From Mycobacterium parmense (lineage in GTDB: Bacteria; Actinomycetota; Actinomycetes; Mycobacteriales; Mycobacteriaceae): a stretch of 64,000 nt of DNA. Positions within the stretch are counted from its first letter, which is position 1, and every line of letters starts with the position of its first letter. The notes under the pieces are model-generated. The model worked only from the letters and a program-made list of their open reading frames with translations, was not told where the DNA came from and ran no database searches. Positions 10,338-20,175 of this stretch are shown one piece after another. The translations under genes and the position numbers were made by a program. Where the stretch lies: assembly GCF_010730575.1 (NCBI RefSeq), contig NZ_AP022614.1, positions 124,001 to 188,000 on the forward strand, in the 5' to 3' direction.

Positions 10338-10673
10338 TCAGTAGTTGTTGCAGCTACCCGCCACGGACAGGACGTCGTTGAAGTACGGCGCGGCCTGCGG
10401 CATGGCCTGGATCTGCTGAGCCATCTGCAGACGCTTCGGCGGCGGCGATGCCAGGAAGTTGCGCAGATACGACTGCGCGATCGGCGATCCGTTCAGCTGC
10501 GCGGCAGCGCCCGGGTCGGTCGCGTTCAGCGCCGCCATGACCTGCCCGTAGTTGCACGTCGTGTTGATCACCGGGTCCAAAGGATCCGCGGCCGCGATTC
10601 CGGCACTGGCGGTCAATGCGAACGCCGCACCGCCAACCGCAGCGGCCAATTTAGACAATGACAGCCTCACCAT
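10338..10673 (-). CDS. TB8.4-like secreted antigen (hemophore-related protein)
   Basis: This 111-aa preprotein has a Sec signal peptide ending ASAGIAAADP (cleavage near residue 30). The mature domain has two cysteines (NTTCNYGQV and SVAGSCNNY) that can form a disulfide. The motif QSYLRNFLASPPPKR and the C-terminus CNNY match M. tuberculosis TB8.4 (Rv1174c), a secreted T-cell antigen grouped with mycobacterial haemophore-type proteins. Heme binding is not shown for this protein. A ribosome site (GGGGAAGGTG) precedes the ATG at 10673. Confidence 0.9.
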   Translation of the reverse strand: MVRLSLSKLAAAVGGAAFALTASAGIAAADPLDPVINTTCNYGQVMAALNATDPGAAAQLNGSPIAQSYLRNFLASPPPKRLQMAQQIQAMPQAAPYFNDVLSVAGSCNNY

Positions 10674-11172
10674 GAGTGGACACCTTCCCCAATTAGTTCA
10701 CCGTTACCGGCGACGACATCTGCCCAGCGGTTGCCGTCTCCGGTCGAGATTACCAGGCCCGTTGAGCATTGTTCTATTTCAACGGTTATCGCACGCGATG
10801 CCGCGGGCGTAACTATGCGCAGGTCAGAGGCCTGATCAGGACTGTTCGCCGTGAGTGAAACGGTCCGGGGGCCAAGCCGCCCGTTAGTCAGGCTAGCTAG
10901 TTATGCGCTTTGCGTCCCGGCGCCGGGGCCGGCCGTTGCGGCCTCCGAGCGGGTTCGCTACCGGCGCCGGGCGGCCGCGCTACGCCGGCCGGCGCGATCG
11001 CCGCGCCCCGCTCGGGGCGGGCGCATGGCGGGTGATTTGCCAGGCGTGCCAAGTGGTTGACGTGTATGTGCGACGTCTAGTATCAGTAACCGAAAGCTTT
11101 GTCTATAGCGCCCCGAAAACCGGGGCCGGCCCAACGACAGCCCGCATTGAGCAATAGATGGAGGAGACGTCT
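10674..11172. other. Intergenic region TB8.4-fdxC
   Basis: I see no convincing gene in this 499-bp divergent region. Short open frames have atypical composition and no family resemblance. It should hold the promoters of TB8.4 and fdxC. In H37Rv the corresponding place carries fadH and Rv1176c, by recall; both are missing here. Confidence 0.6.
11057..11083 (+). promoter_or_regulatory. Putative fdxC promoter
   Basis: TTGACG (11057-11062) and TAGTAT (11078-11083) resemble SigA -35 and -10 boxes, with a short 15-bp spacer (TATCAG with 18 bp is an alternative). The pair lies about 90 bp before the fdxC start. No operator is obvious. Confidence 0.35.
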
Positions 11173-11499
11173 GTGACGTACACGATCGCCGAACCCTGCG
11201 TCGACATCAAGGACAAGGCGTGTATCGAGGAATGCCCGGTCGACTGCATCTACGAGGGCGCTCGGATGATGTACATCCACCCCGACGAATGCGTCGACTG
11301 CGGCGCCTGCGAGCCGGTCTGCCCCGTCGAAGCGATCTACTACGAAGACGATGTGCCCGACCAGTGGAGCCAGTACACCCAGATCAACGCCGACTTCTTC
11401 GCCGAACTGGGGTCGCCGGGCGGCGCCGCCAAGGTCGGCCTCACCGAAAACGACCCGCAGGTGGTCAAAGACCTGCCGCCGCAGGGCGAAGGCGACTGA
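11173..11499 (+). CDS. fdxC: Seven-iron type ferredoxin FdxC
   Basis: A 108-aa cytosolic electron carrier. Cysteines 9, 17, 21, 25, 40, 43, 46 and 50 form the pattern of ferredoxins with one 3Fe-4S and one 4Fe-4S cluster (CIEECPVDC and CVDCGACEPVC). The acidic C-terminal tail (NDPQVVKDLPPQGEGD) is typical of the actinobacterial family. The GTG at 11173 gives the usual N-terminus MTYTIAEPC and follows a GGAGGA ribosome site. dapC follows after a few bases, as in M. tuberculosis (Rv1177-Rv1178). The partner enzyme is unknown; P450s or reductases are plausible. Confidence 0.93.
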   Translation: MTYTIAEPCVDIKDKACIEECPVDCIYEGARMMYIHPDECVDCGACEPVCPVEAIYYEDDVPDQWSQYTQINADFFAELGSPGGAAKVGLTENDPQVVKDLPPQGEGD

Positions 11500-11507
11500 G
11501 CGGGCCG

Positions 11508-12626
11508 TTGCTCCGTAGGCGTCCCGCGGGGGCGGCCCGTGTCTCGGCGTCCCTGCCGGAGTTTCCGTGGGACACCTTGGCCGAGGCCAAGACGCTGGCC
11601 GCCGCCCACCGGGACGGGATCGTCGATCTGTCCGTCGGCACCCCGGTGGACCCGGTCGCGCCGCTGATCCAACAGGCCCTGGCGTCCGCCGGGTCCGAGT
11701 CGGGCTACCCCGCCACCGCCGGCACCCCGCGCCTGCGCGAATCGGCCGTGGCCTCGCTGCAGCGCCGCTTCGGCATCACGGGGCTCGGTCAGGCGGCCGT
11801 TCTGCCGGTGATCGGCAGCAAGGAGCTCATCGCCTGGCTGCCGACGCTGCTCGGCCTGGGGAGCGCCGACGTGGTCGTGGTGCCCGAACTGGCGTATCCG
11901 ACCTACGACGTCGGCGCCCGGCTGGCCGGGGCGCGGGTGTTGCGCGCGGACTCGCTGACCCAGCTGGGCCCGCAAGCCCCGGCGCTGCTGTACCTGAACT
12001 CGCCGAGCAACCCGACCGGGCGGGTACTGGGCGTCGACCACCTGCGCAAAGTGGTGCGGTGGGCGCGCGACAGGGGCTGCGTGGTGGCGTCCGACGAGTG
12101 CTACCTGGGGCTGGGCTGGGAAGCGCAGCCGCTGTCGGTCCTGCATCCCTCGGTCTGCGACGGTGACCATACCGGGCTGCTCGCGATCCACTCGCTGTCG
12201 AAGAGTTCGTCGCTGGCCGGTTACCGGGCCGGTTTCGTCGCCGGGGACGCCGAGCTGGTCGCCGAGCTGCTGGCCGTGCGCAAACACGCCGGGATGATCG
12301 TGCCGACACCGGTGCAGGCGGCCATGGTCGCCGCCCTGGACGACGACGCCCACGAGAAGCTACAGCGGCAGCGCTACGAAGCCCGGCGGGCGGCCCTGCT
12401 GCCGGCCCTGCGCTCGGCGGGATTCACCGTCGAGCATTCGGAGGCCGGCCTGTACCTGTGGGCCACCCGCGGCGAATCGTGCCAGGACACCGTCGCCTGG
12501 CTGGCCACGCGGGGAGTGCTGGTGGCGCCGGGTCATTTCTACGGCCCGCGCGGCGCGCAGCACGTCCGGGTGGCGCTCACCGCGACCGACGAGCGCGTCG
12601 CCGCGGCGGTCCAGCGACTGAGTTAG
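11508..12626 (+). CDS. dapC: N-succinyldiaminopimelate aminotransferase DapC
   Basis: A PLP-dependent class I/II aminotransferase of the lysine/DAP pathway, acting between DapD and DapE, both also in this window. It has the fold-type I motifs LYLNSPSNPTGRV, SDECYLGLGW and the PLP-lysine loop SLSKSSSLAGYRAGF. The conserved body starts at SASLPEFPWDTL, but the codon before it is GTC, so no ATG/GTG start lies there. The nearest in-frame start is the TTG at 11508, giving 372 aa. It matches Rv1178 throughout and probably forms an operon with fdxC. Confidence 0.88.
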   Translation: MLRRRPAGAARVSASLPEFPWDTLAEAKTLAAAHRDGIVDLSVGTPVDPVAPLIQQALASAGSESGYPATAGTPRLRESAVASLQRRFGITGLGQAAVLPVIGSKELIAWLPTLLGLGSADVVVVPELAYPTYDVGARLAGARVLRADSLTQLGPQAPALLYLNSPSNPTGRVLGVDHLRKVVRWARDRGCVVASDECYLGLGWEAQPLSVLHPSVCDGDHTGLLAIHSLSKSSSLAGYRAGFVAGDAELVAELLAVRKHAGMIVPTPVQAAMVAALDDDAHEKLQRQRYEARRAALLPALRSAGFTVEHSEAGLYLWATRGESCQDTVAWLATRGVLVAPGHFYGPRGAQHVRVALTATDERVAAAVQRLS

Positions 12627-12730
12627 TCCGTCCTCCCGCGGCCCGGGCGAAGCGACCGGCAGAATACGTCGGAGTCGTTGTCCCTGTTTTCCTGGTTTTC
12701 CGAGTTGATGCCGGGGTAAGGAATGTGTTC

Positions 12731-15106
12731 GTGACGAGTACGACGGGCAAAGCGCGCATCCCACTGTCGCTCGGCGACATCGCCAAGCGCGTGTTTCTGG
12801 GCAAGCCGCTGATCACCGAGGAACTGTCGTCCGAAAAGCTGTCCAACGGGGTTGCCCTGGGCGCGCTTTCACCGGACGCGATCTCCTCGACGGCTTACGG
12901 CACCGAACAGATCCTCATCGAGCTGCTGCCGCACGCCGGGCTGGCCGCGTTCGCGTTGTTGCTGCCCATCACCGGCGTCATCCTGTTGATCCTGGTCTTG
13001 GTGGCCGCGTCCTATCGGCAGGTCGTGATGGCCTACACCCGCGCCGGCGGCTCCTACATCGTCGCGCGCGACAACTTTGGGCCGAGGGTGGCGCAGGTCG
13101 CCGCCGCGGCGCTGTTGATCGACTACGTGGTTACCGTCGCCGTGCAGTCGGCGGCCGCGACGGTCGCGGTGGTGTCCGCCCTCCCCGTACTCGGTCCGCA
13201 CAGCCTGCAGATCACGGTCGCCGCGGTTCTGCTCATCTGTTACGCCAACCTGCGCGGCCTCAAGGAAGCGGGGTGGCAGTTCGCGTTCGCCACCTACTTT
13301 TTCGTCATCATGGTCGGCGCGATGATCGTCGTCGGCGTCGCGCGGATGACGATGGGTGACCTCCCCGTCTACGACCCGTCGCACCTGCCCGGCACCGTCC
13401 CCGTTCATCAAGGCAACGGCCTGGTGATGGGGGCGACGATCCTGGTGCTGTTGCGCGCCTTCGCCAACGGGGGTTCGTCGCTGACCGGGGTCGAGGCGAT
13501 CTCCAATACGGTCGACTACTTCCGGAAGCCGCAGGGGCAAAACGCGCGTCGGGTGTTGACCATCATGGCTTGCATCCTCGGGTTCTTGCTGGCCGGCGTG
13601 GCGTATCTGGCGCACGTCACTCATGCCACGCCGTATGTCAGCGAATACCCGTCGGTGCTGTCGCAGATAACGCGCGCGGTATTCGGCGGCGGGACGGTCG
13701 GCAACGTCATCTACTTCCTCGTGCAGGCGTCCACCGCCGCAATTCTGTTCACCGGCGCCAACACCAGCTTCAACGGGTTCCCGGCGCTGGCCAGTTTCGT
13801 CGCCGAAGACCGCTTCCTGCCCAGGCAGCTGACAAAGCGCGGGCACCGGCTGGTGTTCTCCAACGGCATCATGACCCTGGCCGCGCTGTCGGTGGTGCTG
13901 CTGCTGGTCACGGGGGGCTCGGTGAACGCCCTGGTCCCCTTCTACGCGATCGGCGTGTTCACCGGCTTTTCGATGGCCGGCTACGGGATGACGAAATACC
14001 ATCTGAGACAACGGGAGTCGGGATGGCGCCGCCGACTGGTGATCAACCTGACGGCGGGAATCCTGTCCACGGTCGTCGTCGGCATCTTCGCGGTGGCCAA
14101 GTTCACCGAGGGCGCGTGGCTGGTGGTCGTCGTCTTCCCGCTGCTGGTGTGGGGGCTCATCCGGCTCAACAACGAATACCGGGCCGAGGCCAACATCCTC
14201 GAAATGTTCCGCACCGACAGACCGGAGCTGACCAAATACGCCCGGCACAAGGTCTACGTGTTCGTCAACTCCGTCGACCTGGCCTCGCTCGAAGCGTTGC
14301 GGTATGGCAAGGGACTACGCTCCGACGAGCTGGTCGCCGTGCACATCATGATCGACGCCGCCCATGCCGCGGCGCTGCGAAAGCGCTGGGACTACTTCGA
14401 TCTCGACACTCCGCTTCGGGTGGTGGATTGTCCGGACCGGCGGATCAACCGCACCGCCCAGCTGGTCGTGGCAAAAGCGCGTGACGAACACCCGCGCACC
14501 AACGTCACCGTGCTGCTGCCGCGTCGGACCTACGCGCCGTTCCTCGGGAGGTTGCTGCACGACCGCACCGCGGACAAGATCGCCCGGGCCGTCAGCCTCA
14601 TCCCGGACGCCGCCGCGACGATCGTGCCCTACGACGTGGAGTCGCGGATCAAAGAGGCCTACCCGGCCACCGTCGAGCAGCGCATCGCCCATCGGCTCGA
14701 CAGGATCCGGGCATGGGTCTCCCGGGGCGAAGACGACAACGTCGACGCCTACGAACATCCCGAACGGCCATCGGTGATCACCGTGGCCGCCCTGATCCCC
14801 GGGCAGCGTGGCACCGTGGAAGGCCGCGTCAGCGAGGTGCAGGACGTGACCGAACGCGGGCGCACGGTGCGGCAGGTGATCGTCGGCGACAGCAGCGGGG
14901 AACTGACCGTGGTGTTCCGCCCGGGCGCCGGGGGTGCCGACATCCAGCCGGGTCAGCTGGTGCGGATTACGGGCAAGGCCCGCCAGAGCGGCAACCGGGG
15001 CGTGTCGATGACCGACCCCACATACCAGGTGATCGAGGACCCCGCCGGCGACGACTCGGCGAGCGACGACGACTCGGCCGGGCCGGAGGGCTCCGGCAAG
15101 GGCTGA
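12731..15106 (+). CDS. KimA-like APC-superfamily transporter with C-terminal OB-fold domain
   Basis: A 791-aa polytopic membrane protein. Residues 60-470 hold about 12 membrane segments of the amino acid-polyamine-cation superfamily (LSSEKLSNGVALGALSPDAI, AYTRAGGSYIVARDNFGP, GVEAISNTV). A cytosolic USP-like domain follows (VNSVDLASLEALRYGKGLR; TNVTVLLPRRTYAPF), the layout of KimA-type potassium importers. Residues about 682-771 form an OB-fold resembling nucleic acid-binding OB domains (RGTVEGRVSEVQDV; GDSSGELTVVFRPG), followed by an acidic tail. The OB addition is unusual for a transporter. The start is GTG 12731, with an AAGGA site 8 nt upstream. Potassium as substrate is inferred from the family. 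Confidence 0.8.
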   Translation: MTSTTGKARIPLSLGDIAKRVFLGKPLITEELSSEKLSNGVALGALSPDAISSTAYGTEQILIELLPHAGLAAFALLLPITGVILLILVLVAASYRQVVMAYTRAGGSYIVARDNFGPRVAQVAAAALLIDYVVTVAVQSAAATVAVVSALPVLGPHSLQITVAAVLLICYANLRGLKEAGWQFAFATYFFVIMVGAMIVVGVARMTMGDLPVYDPSHLPGTVPVHQGNGLVMGATILVLLRAFANGGSSLTGVEAISNTVDYFRKPQGQNARRVLTIMACILGFLLAGVAYLAHVTHATPYVSEYPSVLSQITRAVFGGGTVGNVIYFLVQASTAAILFTGANTSFNGFPALASFVAEDRFLPRQLTKRGHRLVFSNGIMTLAALSVVLLLVTGGSVNALVPFYAIGVFTGFSMAGYGMTKYHLRQRESGWRRRLVINLTAGILSTVVVGIFAVAKFTEGAWLVVVVFPLLVWGLIRLNNEYRAEANILEMFRTDRPELTKYARHKVYVFVNSVDLASLEALRYGKGLRSDELVAVHIMIDAAHAAALRKRWDYFDLDTPLRVVDCPDRRINRTAQLVVAKARDEHPRTNVTVLLPRRTYAPFLGRLLHDRTADKIARAVSLIPDAAATIVPYDVESRIKEAYPATVEQRIAHRLDRIRAWVSRGEDDNVDAYEHPERPSVITVAALIPGQRGTVEGRVSEVQDVTERGRTVRQVIVGDSSGELTVVFRPGAGGADIQPGQLVRITGKARQSGNRGVSMTDPTYQVIEDPAGDDSASDDDSAGPEGSGKG

Positions 15107-15179
15107 TCGTCGGTATCGGCCCGCATTGCCGCGCTATGTCGACAATCGTGAGGTCTGTCCCCACGACGGGGTGCGGCGC

Positions 15180-16367
15180 TCACCCGCCGTAGGGTGGGCG
15201 CGGCATCTGGAAGCGACGACGCCCGTTGCGTAACACGAAGCTGCCCGTCGGCTCGGCATTGCCTTTGGGTATTCCGCCCAACGTGTTGGGCCCCGCGTGC
15301 GCGCCGGCGGCCGCCGGCGCGGCATGAACGCCGCTGTCCGCCAACGGCGTTGACGAGCCGGCAGCGGCCACGGGATTGGCGGTCACCCAGCTCTGCGGCA
15401 CCGACAATCTCCCCACCGGTGCGGCGTTGCCCACGCTGACCAGCACGGGCCCGCGAACCGCCCCCGGACCCACGGCGTCGGCCTGGGCCGCCGCGGCCTT
15501 CGCAGCAGCCTTGGCCGCTTGCGCGCCCGCCAGGTTCAGACCCGTTCCCATGCTGCCCGCAGACGTGGTCGTACGGCTGAATTGGGCTGGGAGGTTGGCC
15601 ACCGACGCGTTGTTGCCGAGCACGGTGTTGAAGTCTTTGAAGGCGGTGAGCACCGGCGCGGGAATCAGTGACTCGAGTTGCTGCAACGGCGTCGACGAGC
15701 TCGACGAGCCGGTGCTGAGGGCCTGCAGTTGTTGCGGGAGGGCCGACATGAGCTCCGCGACGGCGGCCTGGGTCTGTCCGGCCGGAGTGGCCGTAGCCTC
15801 GGTGACGGCGGCGGCTTGGTCGGATTGTCCTGTGGCGTTAGCGATTGTGCTTGGCCGGCTGAACTGCGTGAGCACCGTCGCCACCGACGATGACGCGGCG
15901 TAGTCATACATCGCCACCGCGTCCTGGGCCCACATCTGTGCGTATTGGGCTTCGGTGGCCGCGATCGCCGGCGTGTTCTGCCCGAAGAAGTTGGTCGCGA
16001 CCAACACGGCCAACTGTATGCGGTTGGCGGCAATCACCGGCGGCGGGACCGTTGCGGCGAAGGCGGTTTCGAAGGCGGCCGCCGCCGCGCGGGCCTGGCT
16101 CGCGGTCTGCTCGGCCTGGGTGGCCGTCGTCGTCACCCAGGCCACGTACGGTGCCACCGCGCCCGCCATGGCGAACGACGCACCGCCGGACCATAGGCCC
16201 TGCAACTCGATGAGCGTTGACGAGTAGCCCGCGGAGTACGACTCGAGTTGCGCCGCAAGAGCATCCCACGCAGATGCGGCCGCCATCAACGGTCCCGAAC
16301 CGGGACCCATATACATCCTGGCCGAGTTGATCTCGGGCGGCAGCGCACCGAAATCAAACATCGACAA
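15180..16367 (-). CDS. PPE-family protein, SVP subgroup
   Basis: A 395-aa PPE protein. Residues 1-175 are the PPE domain ([61 protein letters not shown]). The C-terminal part has the SVP signature GRLSVPQSW near residue 310 and ends [13 protein letters not shown]. Such proteins are exported by type VII systems, usually with a PE partner, and none is adjacent. It is a tandem paralogue of the upstream PPE at 16445, with 77 bp between them, so the pair probably shares a transcript. Confidence 0.92.
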   Translation of the reverse strand: MSMFDFGALPPEINSARMYMGPGSGPLMAAASAWDALAAQLESYSAGYSSTLIELQGLWSGGASFAMAGAVAPYVAWVTTTATQAEQTASQARAAAAAFETAFAATVPPPVIAANRIQLAVLVATNFFGQNTPAIAATEAQYAQMWAQDAVAMYDYAASSSVATVLTQFSRPSTIANATGQSDQAAAVTEATATPAGQTQAAVAELMSALPQQLQALSTGSSSSSTPLQQLESLIPAPVLTAFKDFNTVLGNNASVANLPAQFSRTTTSAGSMGTGLNLAGAQAAKAAAKAAAAQADAVGPGAVRGPVLVSVGNAAPVGRLSVPQSWVTANPVAAAGSSTPLADSGVHAAPAAAGAHAGPNTLGGIPKGNAEPTGSFVLRNGRRRFQMPRPPYGG

Positions 16368-16444
16368 TCCTTTCTCGACCGACCGTCATCGTCGCCGCGG
16401 ACAGTGAGGGCGGCGGGGCGTGGGCTGTAGTGCGTGGCCGGCGG

Positions 16445-17689
16445 CTATCCGCCGAGGGAGGGGCGGGGCATGGTGAACTTGCGGGGACCCACGCGCAGCG
16501 CGTTGTTGACCGACGAGCCGGTCAGCAAGCCCGATTTTCCGCCCGCCCCGGCTGCCGGGATGCCGTTCCACACGTTGCTTACCGGGACCTCTTCCCACGA
16601 CGGGCCCCCGCCGATGTCGGCGTCCGACAGCCACGGCGTGTCAGCCGAAATCGGGGAGACCGCAGCGGGATTCGCCGCCGCCCAGCTCGGTGGGACGGAA
16701 ACCTTTCCGATGTTCGTGGCGCTTCCCAGGCTGGCGAGCACGGGAGCGTGCCCGGCGCCCGAACTTGCGGCGCCGGCCACCTTTGCGGCACCCCCCGCGG
16801 CCTTGGCCGCTCCGCTCGCCGACTGCAGGCCGGAGCGGAAAGCTCCGGTGATGAAGCTTCCCATCGACGTGCTCGTCCGGCTGAAGTTGGAGGCCAAGCT
16901 CGCGGGGCTGCTGAAGGTGTTGAAGTCACTGAACGCAGTGAGCAACGGCGCCGGGATCAGCGCCTCGAGCTGCGACAGCGGACTCGAAGCCGCTGATGTC
17001 GACGAAGCTGCCGACGTGGCCCCGGTGGTGGCGAGCGACTGAAGCTGTTGGGGCACAGCCGACATCAACTGCGAGAGGGCTGTCTGGGTGTTGCCGGCAG
17101 CGCTCGAGGCGGTCGTCTGGGCCACCGCGGCGGCCTGAGTGGGTTGGGCGGCGCCGTTCGTGGTCTGCGGCGGCGCCGTGAACTGCCTCAATGCGCTCGC
17201 CGCCGACGACGACGCCGCATAGCCGTACATGGCGCCGGCGTCCTGAGCCCACATCTGTTCGTATTGCGCCTCGAGGGCAGCGATAGTGCCGGTGTTCTGC
17301 CCGAACACGTTGGTCGCCGCGAGCGCGGCGGACTCGGTGCGGTTGGCCGTGACCAGCGCCGGGGGCACCGTCGCGGCGAAAGCCGTCTCGTAGGCGGCCG
17401 CCGCGGCCCGCGCCTGGCCGGCGGCCTGTTCGGCCTGCGCGCCGGCGTTCGCCATCCACGCGACGTAGGGTGTGGCCGCGGCGGCCATCGCGACGGAGGC
17501 GCCGCCGGACCAGCCCTCACCCAGCAACTGCGTGATCACCGAGGAGTAGCCGCGGGAGACGGACTCCAGCCCGCTGGCAAGCACGTCCCAGGCCGCGGCC
17601 GCCGCCATCATCGGTCCCGAGCCGGGGCCCGAATACATCCTGGCCGAGTTGATCTCCGGTGGCAGGGCCCCGTAGTCCAGCATCCACAT
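16445..17689 (-). CDS. PPE-family protein, SVP subgroup
   Basis: A 414-aa PPE protein with the N-terminal domain ([62 protein letters not shown]). A Ser/Ala-rich linker, the SVP motif GKVSVPPSW and the C-terminus [11 protein letters not shown] follow. It is closely related to the downstream PPE gene. Its promoter must lie in the 1.1-kb region upstream. Surface or secreted location is inferred from the family; the specific role is unknown. Confidence 0.92.
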   Translation of the reverse strand: MWMLDYGALPPEINSARMYSGPGSGPMMAAAAAWDVLASGLESVSRGYSSVITQLLGEGWSGGASVAMAAAATPYVAWMANAGAQAEQAAGQARAAAAAYETAFAATVPPALVTANRTESAALAATNVFGQNTGTIAALEAQYEQMWAQDAGAMYGYAASSSAASALRQFTAPPQTTNGAAQPTQAAAVAQTTASSAAGNTQTALSQLMSAVPQQLQSLATTGATSAASSTSAASSPLSQLEALIPAPLLTAFSDFNTFSSPASLASNFSRTSTSMGSFITGAFRSGLQSASGAAKAAGGAAKVAGAASSGAGHAPVLASLGSATNIGKVSVPPSWAAANPAAVSPISADTPWLSDADIGGGPSWEEVPVSNVWNGIPAAGAGGKSGLLTGSSVNNALRVGPRKFTMPRPSLGG

Positions 17690-18765
17690 TCCCCCTTCGT
17701 CGCCCGGCTGTTGCGAAGGCCGCGCGGCGAGCCCGTCGGGGTGGATCGCTTCGCCGCACCGCCGGCGCCTTTCGTACCGTTGGCTTGCCGTGCCCTACGG
17801 CGTGTCAACCGAACATCGGGATCGAAGGCTCCAACGAGACGAAACCGCCACCGGCATCCTCCGCGTTGTAATCGGCCGCGCAATTGCCAACGCAATTGCC
17901 AAGCCGAGTACCGAGCACTTTCCCCGGGGCCGTCGGCGGTCGACGATGACGCGCATTTGCGGCGGGCCCCGCCGCCATTGTGCGTTGCCGAATACGACGC
18001 GGGCCGCCTTCAACAACGCAGTTGTCTGATCGGTATTCAAACCGAATCGTACTGACCGAACAACGTAAAACGGTTCATGTACAGGATATTTCCAGCTAAC
18101 CTCACCGGTATCTTCAGTTAGGTGTGCGTTTTGCGCCGATGCACCGGCGATGGCCAGCTCCCCGGGGTGAATCACACGGCAGCCTTTCAGGAAGCGGCAC
18201 GTCGAGGACGTCGTATCTCCCCACCGCAGGGGCTGTTCCGCCGGCCGGCCCGCCGGATCCACGCGCGCGACTGACGAGCGCACAGCGGTGGCCGAGGGTG
18301 GACGATGTGGCGTGCAAACGGCGCCGGGTGCGGCAGCTGACCATTCTTCGGCTCGGATTTGCTACCGCATTATGTTCTTGCTGGATATTAATGCGGCTAT
18401 TGCGGTTTCGCTGGTTGCGGCTCGCACGCCCGGCCCGCGTCCCGCTGATCACAGATGCCTGGACAGATCGGTGATATCAGCTGGAAATACGCTGTATGTC
18501 GCGCATGCCGCGTTGTCGAGCGAGCGTAGTTCGGTTTGACTGGAAGGTGGTTAGCCGAGTCGCGCCGCGCGGTGGGCGCAATGGCGGCGGGTGGTTGCGC
18601 GGGTCGGTACCCGGCGCACGCACCGGGACGCGTCCGACATCGCCGATGACCGGTTGCGGTCCGGGATTGGTCGTACTGCCGGTGCCGACGAGGCCACGGG
18701 GCCGAATGGCCACCAGGACAAGGCAACCGGTCGGATCTTGTGAAACTACGGAAGGTGATTGACGG
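17690..18765. other. 1.1-kb divergent intergenic region between PPE and NarK-like genes
   Basis: I see no credible gene. The G+C content drops clearly around 18000-18120 and 18340-18540, suggesting promoters and regulatory sequence for both flanking genes. CGGTTTGACTG at 18532-18542 recurs upstream of the second NarK-like gene (20326-20336), and TCAAACCG, its partial reverse complement, lies near 18037. Short frames here have poor codon use. Confidence 0.5.
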
Positions 18766-20175
18766 ATGGCGCGTACGCGACGCATCGCGGACTGGGATCC
18801 AGAAGACGCGACGGCGTGGGACGTCGGCAACAGTCTCATCGCCCGTCGCAACCTGATCTGGTCGATCGCCACCGCTCACGTCGCCTTCTCGATCTGGTAC
18901 CTCTGGTCGGTGATGGTGCTGTTCATGCCCGCGTCGGTCTACGGCTTCTCCACCGGCGACAAATTGCTGATCGGCGCGACCGCGTCATTGGTCGGCGCGG
19001 TCGCGCGCATCCCCTATGCGATGGCGGGAGCCAGATTTGGCGGCCGCAACTGGGCGGTGTTCTCGTCGGCGGTGCTGCTGATCCCGACCGCTGCGACGAT
19101 AGTGCTGCTGGCCCATCCTGGCCTTCCGCTGTGGCCCTATCTGCTGTGTGCGGCACTGACCGGGCTGGGTGGGGCGAACTATTCGGCTTCCCTGGCCACC
19201 GCCGAAGCCTTTTTCCCGCAGCGGCTCAAGGGTTTCGCGCTGGGGCTCACCGGCGGTATCGCCAATCTGGGGTCCGCGACGATCCAGGGGGTCGGGCTCT
19301 TCGTGCTGGCCACCGCCGGTCACCAGGCGCCGTACTTGGTCTGTGCGATCTACCTGCTCTTGCTGGCCGCCGTGGGTTTCGGTGCCGCGCTGTTCATGGA
19401 CAACATGCACTACCGCATCGACATGAGCCACCTCAAAGAGGTTCTCAAGGTCGCGGACTCCTGGGGGATCGCGCTTCTCTACCTGTGCTGTTCGGGATCG
19501 TTTCTCGGCTTCGCGTTCGCCTTCGGTCAGGTGCTGCAGCACAACTTCTTCGTGAGTGGGCAAAGCCACGCGCAGGCGTCGCTGCATGCCGCCGAGATCG
19601 CCTTCACGGGGCCGCTGCTCGGGTCGGTGGCACGGGTGGTCGGGGGCAGGTTGAGCGACCGCTTCGGCGGCGGGCGTGTCAGCGTCGCCATGCTGGGTTG
19701 CATGGTCCTGGGCGGCGGGTATCTGGTGGTCGTCAGCACGCACGACGACCTCACCCGCGACGCGGGACAGCCGGTGACGGGCTTCACGATGGCCGGCTAC
19801 ATCGTCGGCTTCATCGCGCTGTTCATCTTCTCCGGCGCCGGCAAGGGTTCGGTGTACAAGCTGATCCCGTCGGTCTTCGAATCGCGCAGCCGCGACGTGG
19901 GCGCCTCGGACGCCGAACGTCGCCAGTGGGCGCGCGTGCGATCGGGAACGTTGATCGGGTTCGCGGGCGCGTTCGGCGCGCTCGGCGGCGTGGGGATCAA
20001 CCTGATCCTTCGCCAGTCCTACGACAGCGCGGGCACCGAGACACCCGCGTTCTGGATCTTCCTGGTGTGCTACGTCGGCGCCGGACTGCTGGCGTGGGCG
20101 CGTTACGTCCGCCCGCAGCCCACGCTCGCGGCGCCGCCGCTCGAGCCGACCGACGAGGTGCCGGTCACCGGCTGA
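18766..20175 (+). CDS. NarK-type (NNP family) oxyanion transporter, copy 1
   Basis: A 469-aa major facilitator with about 12 membrane segments. It matches the NarK/NNP type: WDPEDATAWDVGN before the first helix, WSVMVLFMP, FGGRNWAVFSSAVLLIP, GLGGANYSASLA and LTGGIANLGSATIQ (nitrate-signature-like). The two helix arginines that bind nitrate in E. coli NarK have counterparts in ARIPYAM and VARVVGG. Nitrate or nitrite is the family substrate, but its position before sulfate-activation genes makes sulfate or another oxyanion worth considering. GGAAGGTG precedes the ATG. It is a full-length paralogue of the next gene. Confidence 0.85.
   Translation: MARTRRIADWDPEDATAWDVGNSLIARRNLIWSIATAHVAFSIWYLWSVMVLFMPASVYGFSTGDKLLIGATASLVGAVARIPYAMAGARFGGRNWAVFSSAVLLIPTAATIVLLAHPGLPLWPYLLCAALTGLGGANYSASLATAEAFFPQRLKGFALGLTGGIANLGSATIQGVGLFVLATAGHQAPYLVCAIYLLLLAAVGFGAALFMDNMHYRIDMSHLKEVLKVADSWGIALLYLCCSGSFLGFAFAFGQVLQHNFFVSGQSHAQASLHAAEIAFTGPLLGSVARVVGGRLSDRFGGGRVSVAMLGCMVLGGGYLVVVSTHDDLTRDAGQPVTGFTMAGYIVGFIALFIFSGAGKGSVYKLIPSVFESRSRDVGASDAERRQWARVRSGTLIGFAGAFGALGGVGINLILRQSYDSAGTETPAFWIFLVCYVGAGLLAWARYVRPQPTLAAPPLEPTDEVPVTG

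Noticed and set aside
10851..11157. Short plus-strand frames before fdxC
   Set aside because: They run through the likely fdxC promoter, have Arg/Gly-rich random composition and no start signal.
17795..18283. Possible 162-aa minus-strand gene between PPE and NarK-like genes
   Set aside because: Codon use is poor and no ribosome site or family is seen; better explained as regulatory sequence.
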